Positions 23,251 through 33,500 of a stretch of DNA of 34,459 nucleotides are shown here, piece after piece. Below the pieces are notes generated by a model. The model worked only from the letters and a program-made list of their open reading frames with translations. It did no database searches and was not told where the DNA came from. Origin of the DNA: Phycisphaerae bacterium (GTDB lineage Bacteria; Planctomycetota; Phycisphaerae; UBA1845). Both the position numbers and the translations under genes were made by a program. Within the stretch, counting starts at the first letter, position 1. The number at the start of each line of letters is the position of its first letter. The DNA is taken from NCBI GenBank assembly GCA_029260235.1, contig JAJDDP010000007.1, forward strand, positions 1 to 34,459, written 5' to 3'.

Positions 23251-25665
23251 TCAAACCATTCCAAAGACTTTTCTGAGAATCCACTCGGTTGTGATCAAGC
23301 TCAAGAACAACAGCAAGGTTAGTTTGGAATCCCAGAGCGGTTCTGTAATGTCATCAGGGATACGAATGCTTCGATCAGGAATGGCGGACAGCACTTTAGT
23401 GAGTTCATTCAGGGCAACGACGCGTCCCCCGGTGCCTTCTGCCAATCTTTCGAGAATGCTGTGGTCAGCCTCAGGTTTCTGCGATTCCAAGTTGGCGTCT
23501 TCAATTTGAATCAACGTGGTGGCTGGGCGATCTCCTGCCCTTGGCGAAACCTCCTCGCATCGCAGCGTGAAGCTACCCGCGTCTGCAGGAAACACACCGG
23601 CTTCAAACAACTTGGATTCGGGAGCTACGCGAAAGGCAGCGAATTCTCGGATAGGCGCTCCGTAGGCGTCTGACATGATCAAGTTCAGTTCAGTGTCTAG
23701 GCCTGCCAAGATGTCCGGATCGTCGATTTCAACGGTGACTTCCACGCGTTCTCCGAAAGCATACTTCCGGCGGTCTGTGGCGATTCTGATCCGTTGATCC
23801 TGTCCCGTGTCAGCTGCGGGCATTAGCATGCGGGTAAGTTGCACCCAGAAGATGTCGTACAGGAATTCTCCGGTATGCCTGCGCCAACGCCACAGGTCAT
23901 CCGTGCCGCAGAAGAAGACCTTGCCGGCCCCATATCGTCCAGCCACCATGACGGGCGTGGGTCCGTTGGCATTCTTCTTGGTGGGGTGTTCAAGCAATGA
24001 CTCAGCGCCTGGGCGAGGTCCTAACGTATTGGCCACCCAGTAGATGCCAGGCAAGGTCTCAAACAATTGACGACTCACCTGCGGGTCATGGTCGAACCGG
24101 AAACAGCGTGCGTGTGAAGCTTCTGCCGTAAGGACCGGCGCGAATGTGTCGGGCAAGATCAAATCGGATCGACCGCCGAAATCTGGATCGATCCGTACGG
24201 GTATCAATTTTTCCAACGGCGTCCCGCGGAAACGATGAGGTGCGAATCGCTCGCCGGCAACCAAGCAAAACCCGCCGCCATGGTCGGACACGAATTCTAC
24301 AAGCATGGTTGCCTGTGCCGGAGAGAGCCAATCCCCGGTCGGATCGACATCTCCGAAGATGACCACGTCATAGCGATACAGCTCATCCCGCGTCTCAGGG
24401 AACCGACGAATGGGGAAGGTGCCTTCCTGGGCAAAATCCGCATCGGCTCCGAGCAACAAACAACTGGACTGGATGGTCTCTTCCCGCAGCAGCGCGTTCT
24501 TGAGGTAGCGGTATTCGTATCGCGGATAGCCCTCGACGTAGAGGACACGCAGCTTGTTGTCTACCACCATGATCTCAATCGAGTTTACATTGTTAGCCAA
24601 GTCTGTTTCCCCCGGGAGGGGGTCGATCTCGGCGCGGTAAGTGACGCGGCCCTTTCGGCTTGGTTTGAGACGAAACTCGATTTCTTGCGTAGATGTGCCG
24701 TCTTCGAGTTGAATCGTCCTGGAGTCCACCGTTGAGTTGCGCGTCGAATCGATCAGCCGGACAGTCGCCTCAACGGGCCCTTGGCTGGTGGTGAAGGATA
24801 GTTGGCAACGTATCGCTGCCAAGTCGTTCAGGAATACATTTTGCTCGGCGACGAGCGACTGGATGCTTGCGTCGGCGGGGGCCAAGGGTGAGCCAATCCT
24901 CAGCGGAAGAATCGGAATCTGATTGGCTTTGGCCAGGTTGATGATTGCGGATGGATCGATGGGCACGGTCGACTGTCCGTCGCTGGCCAAGACGATCGCA
25001 GCCAATTGACCGGCGGAGCGCTGCCGCAGGGAGTCGGCTAGTCCCTCGGCCATGTTCGTGCTGGTTCCCTTTGCTGTGATGGCTGTCAGCGATTCTTGAA
25101 TGAGGGCGAGGTCATCTTGAGCCGATCCCAACGCCCATGAAGTCAGCGAGGAAGAGAACGTCATGAGTTGAAGCTCATTGTTGGCGAGCAATCCGCGCAG
25201 GGGAGCTGCATCATCTTTGAGTAAAGCGCGACGCACCAACTCCAAGCGGCTGTGATCCTCCAGGGCGGTAGAATCTTCGACCCCAGAGCCGAGCACGATC
25301 TCCTCAGCCAAATCTGGATCCGCATAACTCTCCTGGCGGGCCATCGAATGGGAGGAATCAATCAAGAGGATGGTCCTCGACGGATCCACCCGTTCGCGTT
25401 GAAGAACCAGGACAGGTCTGCACAGTACGGCGACCAGCAAGGCCAACATCCCGCCCCGGAGGGTGGCCAGAATCACCCGTTGCCAAGGTGTAGCCTGCTC
25501 GCGCCTGGAGATCAGGATGACCAAGGATGCCAAGCAGAGGGCCAGGGCGAATAGAAGATAGGGTTCGTAGGGAAGCTGCCATTGGATGGACAAGGGCGTA
25601 TCGCTCCCCGGTCGAATCTGGTCCAGGTCCAATAGCCATTCCAAGAACCACATCAGGGGAACCAT
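23251..25665 (-). CDS. Membrane vWA protein with glutamine-amidotransferase-like domain
   Basis: The 804-residue protein has two N-terminal transmembrane helices (YLLFALALCLASLVILI and LRGGMLALLVAVLC) followed by a von Willebrand A domain. Its MIDAS metal motif is DSSHS (Asp103, Ser105, Ser107). Further on, KLRVLYVEGYPRYEYRYLKNAL and the DVVIFGDVDPTGDWLSPAQ segment fit the class I amidotransferase-like fold common in planctomycete vWA proteins; no catalytic Cys was identified. Hydrophobic residues near the C-terminus (LTLLLFLSLITTEWILRKV) form another helix. AAGGAG directly abuts ATG 25665, which is too close, so ATG 25653 (12-base spacer) may be the true start. It follows the BatA-type gene by 17 bases. 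Confidence 0.87.
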   Translation of the reverse strand: MVPLMWFLEWLLDLDQIRPGSDTPLSIQWQLPYEPYLLFALALCLASLVILISRREQATPWQRVILATLRGGMLALLVAVLCRPVLVLQRERVDPSRTILLIDSSHSMARQESYADPDLAEEIVLGSGVEDSTALEDHSRLELVRRALLKDDAAPLRGLLANNELQLMTFSSSLTSWALGSAQDDLALIQESLTAITAKGTSTNMAEGLADSLRQRSAGQLAAIVLASDGQSTVPIDPSAIINLAKANQIPILPLRIGSPLAPADASIQSLVAEQNVFLNDLAAIRCQLSFTTSQGPVEATVRLIDSTRNSTVDSRTIQLEDGTSTQEIEFRLKPSRKGRVTYRAEIDPLPGETDLANNVNSIEIMVVDNKLRVLYVEGYPRYEYRYLKNALLREETIQSSCLLLGADADFAQEGTFPIRRFPETRDELYRYDVVIFGDVDPTGDWLSPAQATMLVEFVSDHGGGFCLVAGERFAPHRFRGTPLEKLIPVRIDPDFGGRSDLILPDTFAPVLTAEASHARCFRFDHDPQVSRQLFETLPGIYWVANTLGPRPGAESLLEHPTKKNANGPTPVMVAGRYGAGKVFFCGTDDLWRWRRHTGEFLYDIFWVQLTRMLMPAADTGQDQRIRIATDRRKYAFGERVEVTVEIDDPDILAGLDTELNLIMSDAYGAPIREFAAFRVAPESKLFEAGVFPADAGSFTLRCEEVSPRAGDRPATTLIQIEDANLESQKPEADHSILERLAEGTGGRVVALNELTKVLSAIPDRSIRIPDDITEPLWDSKLTLLLFLSLITTEWILRKVFGMV

Positions 25666-25682
25666 CTCCTTGCGAGGGCGGC

Positions 25683-27908
25683 TTATCGCCGGCTTGAGAA
25701 TCGCATGGCCAACCAGCCTTCAGCGACCAAGAGCATAAGAACGACGTACTGCATGACCGCAGCCAACTCAGCCGAGGCATTGTTCGCGCTGATTTCGTTA
25801 GACTGGCGCCAATCGGGCAGGTACGAGAACGGACACTTGAGCATCTCCTTGATGTCCGCATGGCTTAGGGTGCGCAGGTCGCTTTCGTTTGCGATTATAT
25901 TGACCGCGTAAGGCCATCTGGCCTGTCCGGCTGCGACTTCGTAGATGCCGCTCTCTGTAGTAGGGCCATATTTGAGAACATAGCCTGTCTGATCCACATC
26001 GATGCTGGCCTTGTCGGTGCGGCCGCCGGGTGCAGAGACGCTCAGCGGCTGCGAAGCCAACGAGACCGGCAAGGGCTCAGAGAGGACATCTCCGACCAAC
26101 ACATCGCGCCGCACAGAGGCATCCTCAGCCAAATACGAACAGAGGTTCAACATCAACGAGACGAAGTCCCCTCGGGCAGCCAAATTGTTCCAGGCCATGT
26201 TCGCCGACGTCGTGACCATGCACACTTTGCCTAGGCCGAGGCTTCGTTCAACGATTGCCGGAAGGTCATTGGTGTAGCGCATCATGACGGTGGCTGAGGG
26301 GAGCGGTTGGACGACATAATGCTGATAGATTCGGCCGTTGAGGAAGAGGCCACTCTTCTCTGTCCCACTGAAATCGACCACAGCTGAGTGTTTGAACACT
26401 TCACTCTTGAGGCGGACGAAGTTCTCTCGATCCGCTGCGTCTCCTGCGAACTGCCCGATTCGGCAGGGCAGGAGGCCTCCATCCTGGAATTCGTTGGTCT
26501 TATTGTAGTTATCCGGATTGACTACATCGCCCAGGAATACAAATAGCCCGCCCCCATCCCGAACATAGCCGGCCAATCGCTGCCACATGGTTTCGTCCAA
26601 CCGCTGCACGTTGCAGAGGACGATGAGCCGATGGTCTTCGAGCACCTCCCCGGACAGTTCCAGCTCCGTGATGGTCTTAGGCGAAAGGAGTCCAGCGTCT
26701 GAAGGTCTTAGCTTCGGCGAGAGGGCGGTCGCAAGATACCCAGTCTCCCCCGAAAAACGGTCCGCACTGGGTTGCCCATCGACGAGCAGCACTGAGACTG
26801 ACTCGAAGGCTTCGAGCGACAGGAAACGGGCGTCATCGGCGTGCAGCGAGTCTTCACCTTGAGGAACGATCCGAAGTTCGAGCGGGTGGATTCCTGCGCT
26901 GCTGAGGCTTGTCGAGAACGTTAATTCGATGTCCTGCCCGGGCGGAATCGGTTGAATCGGAATACGCCGGGTGATGCGGCCTTTGCGCCGAAGTTGCAGA
27001 TCACCGGGGTGCGCCGGTGTGTTGCCGAAGTTCGACACGGTTGCCCGCAGTCGAATCGGCTGGTTGATGCCGGGTAGATCTTGATCGCAGACGAAGCGGG
27101 TGATGGCTAAGTTGCTGCGAGATTGGTTCGATGTTGGCACGATGGCCAACTGTGCTCGCTCAGCCACGCGAACAGCGGCTTTGACGGTGCCAGATGTGCC
27201 TTGCTCTCGGGCATTATTCCACGCGGTCGCTGCTTGATCGGAGATGACGTACACCACCCGATTCTGAGGCGAGGTTGGCGACTCCTCGATGATCCCCGAA
27301 GCCAAGCGAAGCCCGCCCACCAAATCTGTGCCCTGTTGGGTAGATTGGATGTTGGCGATCTGATCACGGATCGACCGCCGGTCATAGGCGGCTTGACCGA
27401 TGAGCGGATCTGCTTGGCCGCCCAACGTGATCACACTGACGGCATCGCGCGGAGGGAAGGCGTCGAGCAAATCCAGAGCAGCTTCAGCCGCAGGAATGAG
27501 CTGCGCCGCCTCAGCATCACCCGAGGTTATTGAGGCTGAGAGCGAATCGTCGATCAATAGGATGCGGTGCTGCACGGTGTCGCCCAAGCCGAGCAGCGTG
27601 CCGCCCTGTGTAAAGGGCCGCGCCAGCGCCAAACCCAGCAGCACGATAACGGCGGTCCTCATCGCCAGCAGCACCCAGTGTTCAAACCGCACTCGGTTCA
27701 GACTTCGCTGGTTGGCGGCAAGGAGAAAGTTCATCGCCGCCCAAGGGACCTTTTTGTGCCGCCGTCTGTTGATCAAGTGGATCAACAAGGGAATCACAGC
27801 GGCTGCGGCTGTTCCTGCCGCAATGGCAGGATGGATGAAGCCGGCTGCAACCAGGGGATGCAACGAAGCGATAACTGCATCGGCAGTAAGCGTAGCATCG
27901 AGGTTCAT
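25683..27908 (-). CDS. BatA-domain and vWA-domain membrane protein
   Basis: This 741-residue protein starts with a BatA-type region (residues 24-98): FIHPAIAAGTAAAAVIPLLIHLINRRRHKKVPWAAM is its signature, then RFEHWVLLAMRTAVIVLLGLALARP forms the second helix. The vWA domain follows with an intact MIDAS motif, DDSLS (Asp120, Ser122, Ser124), which binds a divalent metal. A CARDB-like Ig segment (ITRFVCDQDLPGINQPIRLRATVSNFGN) comes next, then an alpha/beta domain with YVRDGGGLFVFLGDVV. The C-terminus has one transmembrane helix (YVVLMLLVAEGWLAMRF). BatA proteins are usual partners of MoxR and DUF58 in envelope-stress or aerotolerance-type operons. The gene is 113 bases after the DUF58 gene. Confidence 0.9.
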   Translation of the reverse strand: MNLDATLTADAVIASLHPLVAAGFIHPAIAAGTAAAAVIPLLIHLINRRRHKKVPWAAMNFLLAANQRSLNRVRFEHWVLLAMRTAVIVLLGLALARPFTQGGTLLGLGDTVQHRILLIDDSLSASITSGDAEAAQLIPAAEAALDLLDAFPPRDAVSVITLGGQADPLIGQAAYDRRSIRDQIANIQSTQQGTDLVGGLRLASGIIEESPTSPQNRVVYVISDQAATAWNNAREQGTSGTVKAAVRVAERAQLAIVPTSNQSRSNLAITRFVCDQDLPGINQPIRLRATVSNFGNTPAHPGDLQLRRKGRITRRIPIQPIPPGQDIELTFSTSLSSAGIHPLELRIVPQGEDSLHADDARFLSLEAFESVSVLLVDGQPSADRFSGETGYLATALSPKLRPSDAGLLSPKTITELELSGEVLEDHRLIVLCNVQRLDETMWQRLAGYVRDGGGLFVFLGDVVNPDNYNKTNEFQDGGLLPCRIGQFAGDAADRENFVRLKSEVFKHSAVVDFSGTEKSGLFLNGRIYQHYVVQPLPSATVMMRYTNDLPAIVERSLGLGKVCMVTTSANMAWNNLAARGDFVSLMLNLCSYLAEDASVRRDVLVGDVLSEPLPVSLASQPLSVSAPGGRTDKASIDVDQTGYVLKYGPTTESGIYEVAAGQARWPYAVNIIANESDLRTLSHADIKEMLKCPFSYLPDWRQSNEISANNASAELAAVMQYVVLMLLVAEGWLAMRFSSRR

Positions 27909-28021
27909 GGTTGCATCAAATTCCTGAGTCAGCCGATGGCATTACGCACGTCAATGTGGCTATCTTCGCTAGGTCTTCCAAGAGTGCGTTCTCACTTCGC
28001 TTTACATTCTCTCTCTCTGCC

Positions 28022-28969
28022 TTAGCCACGCCCCAAGACCCTCGAGGATCTTGCTCGAATATGGTTGCTCCTGGCGGCCAAGTAGGCACTGATGGCTACA
28101 TCCAGCGGCGTGGATGTGCGGAAAGGGGCGAAATCGACCTTCAGGCGATGGCAGCCGCTGCGCAGCCTTGAGGTGAACTCTTTGACTTGTTGCAGATAAC
28201 GATCTCGCAAAGATCGGGGTTCGGTGAGTAGTGATCCTGCCTCTTCAAGACCTTGAAAAAGAGTCGGGCCTTGGAACGGGAAATCGTATTCGTCCGGATC
28301 CCAGATTCTGCACACGATCACCTCATGCCCATGGTGCCGCAAATGCCACAATCCCTTCAAGATCTCGGCTACATCGTCGAACAGGTCGCTAATTAGTATG
28401 ATCAACGTGCGCCGTTCCAGCCGTTCGCCGACATCGTCGAGAACCTTGCGGATTCCAGTCTTGGATGGGCCCGCCTCGCCTTCCAGCTCACGGATTATCG
28501 ATTGCCAAAAGGTAGGATTGCGTGATGGCTTGAGGTAGCGATTCAGTCCTTCGTCAAAGGTGGCCAACCCGACGCTGTCGCGCTGTTTTTGCACGGCGAG
28601 GTAGGCGAGCGATGCAGCGACGACCATAGCGTACTCGTGTTTGGTCATGGACACCGCAGATGATCGATAGGTCATGGATTCGCTGCAATCGACAACCAGC
28701 ATGCACTCAAGGTTCGTTTCTTGTTCGTATTGCTTGATGTAGTACTTGTCGGTTCGCCCGAACACCTTCCAGTCGATATGCCGTACATCGTCGCCCTGCA
28801 CATAAGGCCTGTGGTCGGCGTATTCGACGCTTAGGCCATGGAATGGTGAGCGATGCATTCCGGTGTAGCTGCCTTCGACCACCAGGCGCGCCTTTAGCTC
28901 CAGGCTGCCGACGCGGGCCAGCACTTCGGGCTTGAGGTACTGCCTGAAATCTCCGCCTTCTGCTAACAT
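28022..28969 (-). CDS. DUF58 domain protein with vWA-like fold
   Basis: The 315-residue cytoplasmic protein carries the DUF58 signature RPYVQGDDVRHIDWKVFGRTD (residues 54-74) and a vWA-like metal motif DCSES (Asp94, Ser96, Ser98). The length is typical of the short DUF58 proteins that accompany MoxR. In characterised operons these are clients or adaptors of the MoxR ATPase. No Shine-Dalgarno sequence was seen before ATG 28969, although GGTTGA is nearby. The gene begins 76 bases after moxR-like on the same strand. Confidence 0.95.
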   Translation of the reverse strand: MLAEGGDFRQYLKPEVLARVGSLELKARLVVEGSYTGMHRSPFHGLSVEYADHRPYVQGDDVRHIDWKVFGRTDKYYIKQYEQETNLECMLVVDCSESMTYRSSAVSMTKHEYAMVVAASLAYLAVQKQRDSVGLATFDEGLNRYLKPSRNPTFWQSIIRELEGEAGPSKTGIRKVLDDVGERLERRTLIILISDLFDDVAEILKGLWHLRHHGHEVIVCRIWDPDEYDFPFQGPTLFQGLEEAGSLLTEPRSLRDRYLQQVKEFTSRLRSGCHRLKVDFAPFRTSTPLDVAISAYLAARSNHIRARSSRVLGRG

Positions 28970-29045
28970 GCTATATCAACCGTACCGACTGTTCTCTTGG
29001 ATTGGACCACGGGCAGCCTCGTTACATTTTCTACTTCGTTCGAGG

Positions 29046-30110
29046 CTATTCTTCTGACGGTGATGCGAAGACTCGCTTAGCCATGGCGCCGTCCATATTC
29101 TCCGCATCTTCAGGCGGAATCTCCTTGAGCAGCAAATCCACGAGGTCATCAGTCTTGAGGCCGTCTGCTTCGGCGTTGAAGTTGGTCAGCAGCCTGTGCC
29201 TCATCACCGGGTGGGCGACGGACCGGATGTCCTCAGCCGCAACATAGTAGTGCCCGCTGAGCAAGGCCCGGGCCTTACCCGCCAAGACCAGGTTTTGCGT
29301 CGCCCGCGGTCCAGTTCCCCATTCGACATAGTCCTTGATGAACTTGGGAACATCGCCCTTGTCCTTCCGCGTAGCCCGGGTTAGTCGCATGGCATAGCGG
29401 ATTACATGGTCGGCACAGGGCACCTTGCGCACCAGCTTCTGAAGAGTCAGGATTTCGGGAGCGTTGAAGACCCGTTCGACCAAAGCCTCAAAACTCGCGG
29501 TCGTACGGCGGACGATTTCAAATTCCTCTTCCTCTCCTGGGTAGTCCACCAGAACTTTGAACATGAATCGATCCAGCTGTGCTTCGGGGAGAGGATAAGT
29601 GCCTTCTTGCTCGATGGGGTTCTGCGTAGCCAGGACAAAGAACGGCCTCGGCAGTTTGTGGGTGAACCCTGCCGCAGTGACGTGGCGTTCCTGCATGGCT
29701 TCGAGCAGGGCGGACTGAGTCTTCGGCGGAGTTCGGTTGATCTCATCAGCCAAGACCACATTGGCAAAAATGGGGCCTCGAACGAATCGCAACTCGCGAG
29801 CGCCCGTCGATTTGTCCTCTTCGATCACCTCGGTACCGGTGATGTCTGATGGCATGAGGTCAGGCGTGAACTGAATCCGCGAAAAACTGAGCGAAGTGGT
29901 TCTAGCCAACGTGCTAATGAGCAAGGTCTTGGCCAGTCCGGGCACGCCCTCAAGGATGCAATGACCTTCGCAGAGTAAGGCGATGAGCAATTCCTCAATC
30001 ACCGAGCGCTGGCCGACGATGACCTTGCCCAACTCCTCTTTGATACGGGCGTAGGACTGGTTCAATTGCTCGACCGCAGCTACGTCGCCCTCCGGCATTG
30101 GGTTCGGCAT
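29046..30110 (-). CDS. MoxR-family AAA+ ATPase
   Basis: This 354-residue AAA+ ATPase is probably a chaperone that acts on vWA-domain proteins. The Walker A motif GVPGLAKT is at 55-62, the Walker B VVLADE at 118-123, and [18 protein letters not shown] follows as in MoxR proteins. [27 protein letters not shown] gives sensor 1 and the arginine region. The start ATG 30110 is supported by GAGGAG eight bases upstream. The frame extends to 30176, but that segment has no site and looks like leader sequence. It is the first gene of the eight-gene operon; the operon name and partners fit the MoxR/DUF58/BatA class. Confidence 0.95.
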   Translation of the reverse strand: MPNPMPEGDVAAVEQLNQSYARIKEELGKVIVGQRSVIEELLIALLCEGHCILEGVPGLAKTLLISTLARTTSLSFSRIQFTPDLMPSDITGTEVIEEDKSTGARELRFVRGPIFANVVLADEINRTPPKTQSALLEAMQERHVTAAGFTHKLPRPFFVLATQNPIEQEGTYPLPEAQLDRFMFKVLVDYPGEEEEFEIVRRTTASFEALVERVFNAPEILTLQKLVRKVPCADHVIRYAMRLTRATRKDKGDVPKFIKDYVEWGTGPRATQNLVLAGKARALLSGHYYVAAEDIRSVAHPVMRHRLLTNFNAEADGLKTDDLVDLLLKEIPPEDAENMDGAMAKRVFASPSEE

Positions 30111-30192
30111 AGGTTCGACTCCTCTAAGGGGCCCGCTGGTGGTTCCGCCCTCATCCGGCGCGCACGACTTGCGCAATCACCCACCATCAATG

Positions 30193-30198
30193 ATTGTA
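30193..30198 (-). promoter_or_regulatory. Candidate -10 element of the MoxR operon
   Basis: On the minus strand this reads TACAAT, one base from the TATAAT consensus, which would give a leader of about 75 bases before ATG 30110. The matching -35 (TGGATC, 16 bases upstream) is weak, so this is only a candidate. Confidence 0.25.
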
Positions 30199-30580
30199 TC
30201 GGACGTTTTGAGTTGATCCATTCGCTACTTAGCCCCGTTTTCACCCCTGAGGCCCCAATAATGAAGGGCGGCCAAGATCGCGAGCCCTCCAGAATTCATG
30301 CCAGGGAAATGCGCCATCCACCCGGAATCGGCTAGCTTCGATCAGAATCGCCTGTTGCGCCTTCTTTGATTCGGCAGTGAGCTCTTGCTAAGATCGAGTC
30401 AGCCAGAGGACTGTGTGGCTTGATGGGTATCGGTACACTCGTTTGCAGACTGTCGGATAGGGGTCAATCCGCCAGTCGCGGTGTGCGCATTCCTCCAAAC
30501 CACATTGGCATCTGGTTCCTCATCTCGAAGAATCGGCATCTAGATGGGAGATCGCAGTTAATCGACGCATGAATTTCTAG

Positions 30581-30587
30581 GAGGAGG
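30581..30587 (+). promoter_or_regulatory. Ribosome binding site of the subtilase gene
   Basis: GAGGAGG lies eight bases before ATG 30596. It is a near-perfect anti-Shine-Dalgarno match and fixes the start. Confidence 0.8.
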
Positions 30588-30595
30588 CGCTGGAT

Positions 30596-33500
30596 ATGGC
30601 AAAATTGGATGGCAGGTGGGTGATACGGGCTTTTGTGTTGGCGGCAGTGCTGAATAGTAGCCTGGGGGAGGCCAACGAAATTCCCTGGCGGAGCGGCAGT
30701 CTGGAAACGGCTGCAATGAGCGAGCAGGTGGCGGGGGCTGAGCTGCATCGCTTGGCCGCGGACCAAGACGGCGGACATGTCCTTGTCCAGTTCAGTGAGT
30801 CAGTCGGGGCAGCTGAGAAGGCTTTGCTAGCCGAAGTCGGCGTGCACCTGTTGGGCTACGTCGGTGGCCACTCATTTTTTGCCGCGCTGGACCCAACTTC
30901 TCTCGATGGAACCAGGGCAGTTGAGTTGACTCCGATCTCAGCCGTGATCCCCATCGCCTCTGACTGGAAATTGGATCCGCGGATGATTGACGGCCTGACT
31001 CCAGACTGGGCTGTCGTGGAAGGCGACATCGCAACCGATCCCGTCGTGGGAATCTACTTACTATTCCATCCAGACGTCTCGCTATCGGATGTAGGTGGAG
31101 GACTGGTGGCTGACTATGGTGGCCAGGTGCGCGACCTCCTGCAGAGTATCAACGGCTTGGTCGTAGAAATCCCGCTTAGCGCAGCCTACGCGTTGGCAGA
31201 AGAGGATGCTGTGCAGTGGATGGAATTTCCGCTGCCACCGATGGACGAACTGAATAGTTCCAACCGGGCGGACACTGGGGCGGATCAGGCTCAAGCAGCC
31301 CCTTACAATCTTGATGGCTCTGGGATCACTGTGCTGGTCTACGACGGAGGCACCGCTCTTGCTGGGCACAACGATTTTGGCGGACGGCTCACTACCCACG
31401 ATTCGTCGGGAACGGCAGACCACGCGACGCACGTATCAGGTACTGTGGGCGGCGATGGTTCCGCCAGCGCCGGCAATAACCGCGGAATGGCGCCGGCTGT
31501 GACTATCCTCTCCTACGGGTTTCAATACGATGGTTCTGGTGTCTTCCTCTACAGCAATCCCGGCGACTTGGAAGCTGACTACGGTGCAGCCATCGGTATG
31601 GGTGCCGATATTTCCAACAATTCCATCGGCACCAATACGGCACCGAACGGATTTGACTGCAATATCACTGGCGACTACGGCGTCACCTCATCGCTGATCG
31701 ATGCCATAGTGGCGGGCAGCCTGGGCGACCCATTTCGAATCGTTTGGTCGAACGGCAACGAGCGACAGACGACTCGGTGCGGGAGTACATACGCGACGAC
31801 GGCACCTCCGGCTTGTGCCAAGAATCACATTGCGGTGGGCGCTTACAACTCGAACGACCAGTCCATGACCAGCTTTAGCAGTTGGGGGCCGTCCGATGAC
31901 GGACGACTCAAGCCCGATCTCTCTGGGCCTGGCTGCCAGAGCAGCGCCGACTTTGGAGTCACCTCTACCAGCTCTAGCGGCGCCAGTTCTTACTCAGTCA
32001 AGTGTGGCACATCGATGTCCGGTCCGACCATTGCCGGATTAGGTGCCTTGCTGCTGGAAGATTTTAGGGCTCAGTTTGCCGGACAGGCGGATCCGAGGAA
32101 TTCGACAATCAAAAGCATTTTCGCCCAGACGGCTATAGACTTGGGCAACACCGGGCCTGATTATCAGTTCGGCTATGGCGGCGTACGAATCGTTCCAGCC
32201 ATCGAGCTTCTTCGTCTCGGCCAGTTCAGCGAGCAGGTCGTCACCAACGGGGCTTCGTTTAGTACACAGTTTTTTGTTGAAGTTGGCGCCCCTGAATTCA
32301 AAGTTACGCTGGCGTGGGACGATCCGCCCGCCATCCCCAATGTTGGCACCGCTTTGGTCAATGACCTGGATCTTGTGGTCATGGACCCGTCAGGCACGCA
32401 GCGATTTCCTTGGACGTTGGACCCCAACAACCCGTCGTTGGCTGCGGTCAAGACGTTTGCCGATCACATCAACAACATCGAACAAGTGCAGGTAGATAAC
32501 CCCGAGACTGGCCTCTGGACCATTCAGATCGTCGGCACGAATGTTCCGCAGGGTCCGCAGACATTTTCTTTGGCAGGCGCAGGAGCAGCCAACGTTGGCA
32601 TTATCATCGGTTATCCCAATGGGTTGCCCAGCCTGATGCCAGCCGACACGCCGATGGACATCGATGTACAAATTGGCACCATAGCCCAGACGGTCGTCCC
32701 GGGAAGTGCGACGCTACACTACAGGTACGATGGCGGTGCATTCACCGCGACAACGATGGTATCGCAGGGTGGCGATCTGTACCGGGGAACCTTGCCGGCT
32801 GCCAGTTGTGGACAGACGCCGGAATTCTATGTCAGCGTTGAAGGAAGTGACAGTGGCTTGACCAACTCTCCGGCCGATGCACCCACCAGCTTCTTTGCTG
32901 CCGAGGTAGGCGATTTGATCGTCTCATTGACCGATGATTTCGAGATCGATCTAGGTTGGACGGTCGTCGATGACGTCGCCTTGGCCGACGGCTCTTGGGA
33001 GGTAGGCGTGCCTGCCGGCGCAGGGGATCGCGGCGATCCCGCCACAGACTATGACGGCTCAGGTAAGTGCTTCCTTACGCACAACCTCGACGGCAATTCA
33101 GATGTGGATGGCGGGACTACGTGGTTGATATCGCCAACCGTCGATCTTAGCGAGGCTGATGCCGATGTGAGCTACGCCCTCTGGTATACAAACAATTTTG
33201 GAGCCGAGCCGAACAACGATCTCTTCCGTGTGGCTGTCTCCAATGACGACGGTGTTAACTGGACAGAGGTCGCACTCTTTGGCCCCATCACATCCGGGGG
33301 ATGGTCGAAGGAGAGTTTCAAGGTGGGTGACTTCGTGACGCCCACTCCCTTGGTGAAGGTGCGGTTCGAGGTGTCTGATTTGGGTCTTGGTTCAGTCGTC
33401 GAAGCAGCCATAGACGAATTTGTTGTTTCGCGAGTGGTTTGCGAAGTAGCAGGGCCGCCGCAGATCATCTCGGCACAATCGGTCGTTGACCATGGAGGTC

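Larger units (their letters stand above)
30111..30595. other. Divergent intergenic region between MoxR operon and subtilase gene
   Basis: This 485-base region has no convincing coding frame. It should contain the promoters of the minus-strand operon and of the plus-strand subtilase. A candidate minus-strand -10 is noted separately; no good candidate was seen for the plus strand. Confidence 0.5.
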
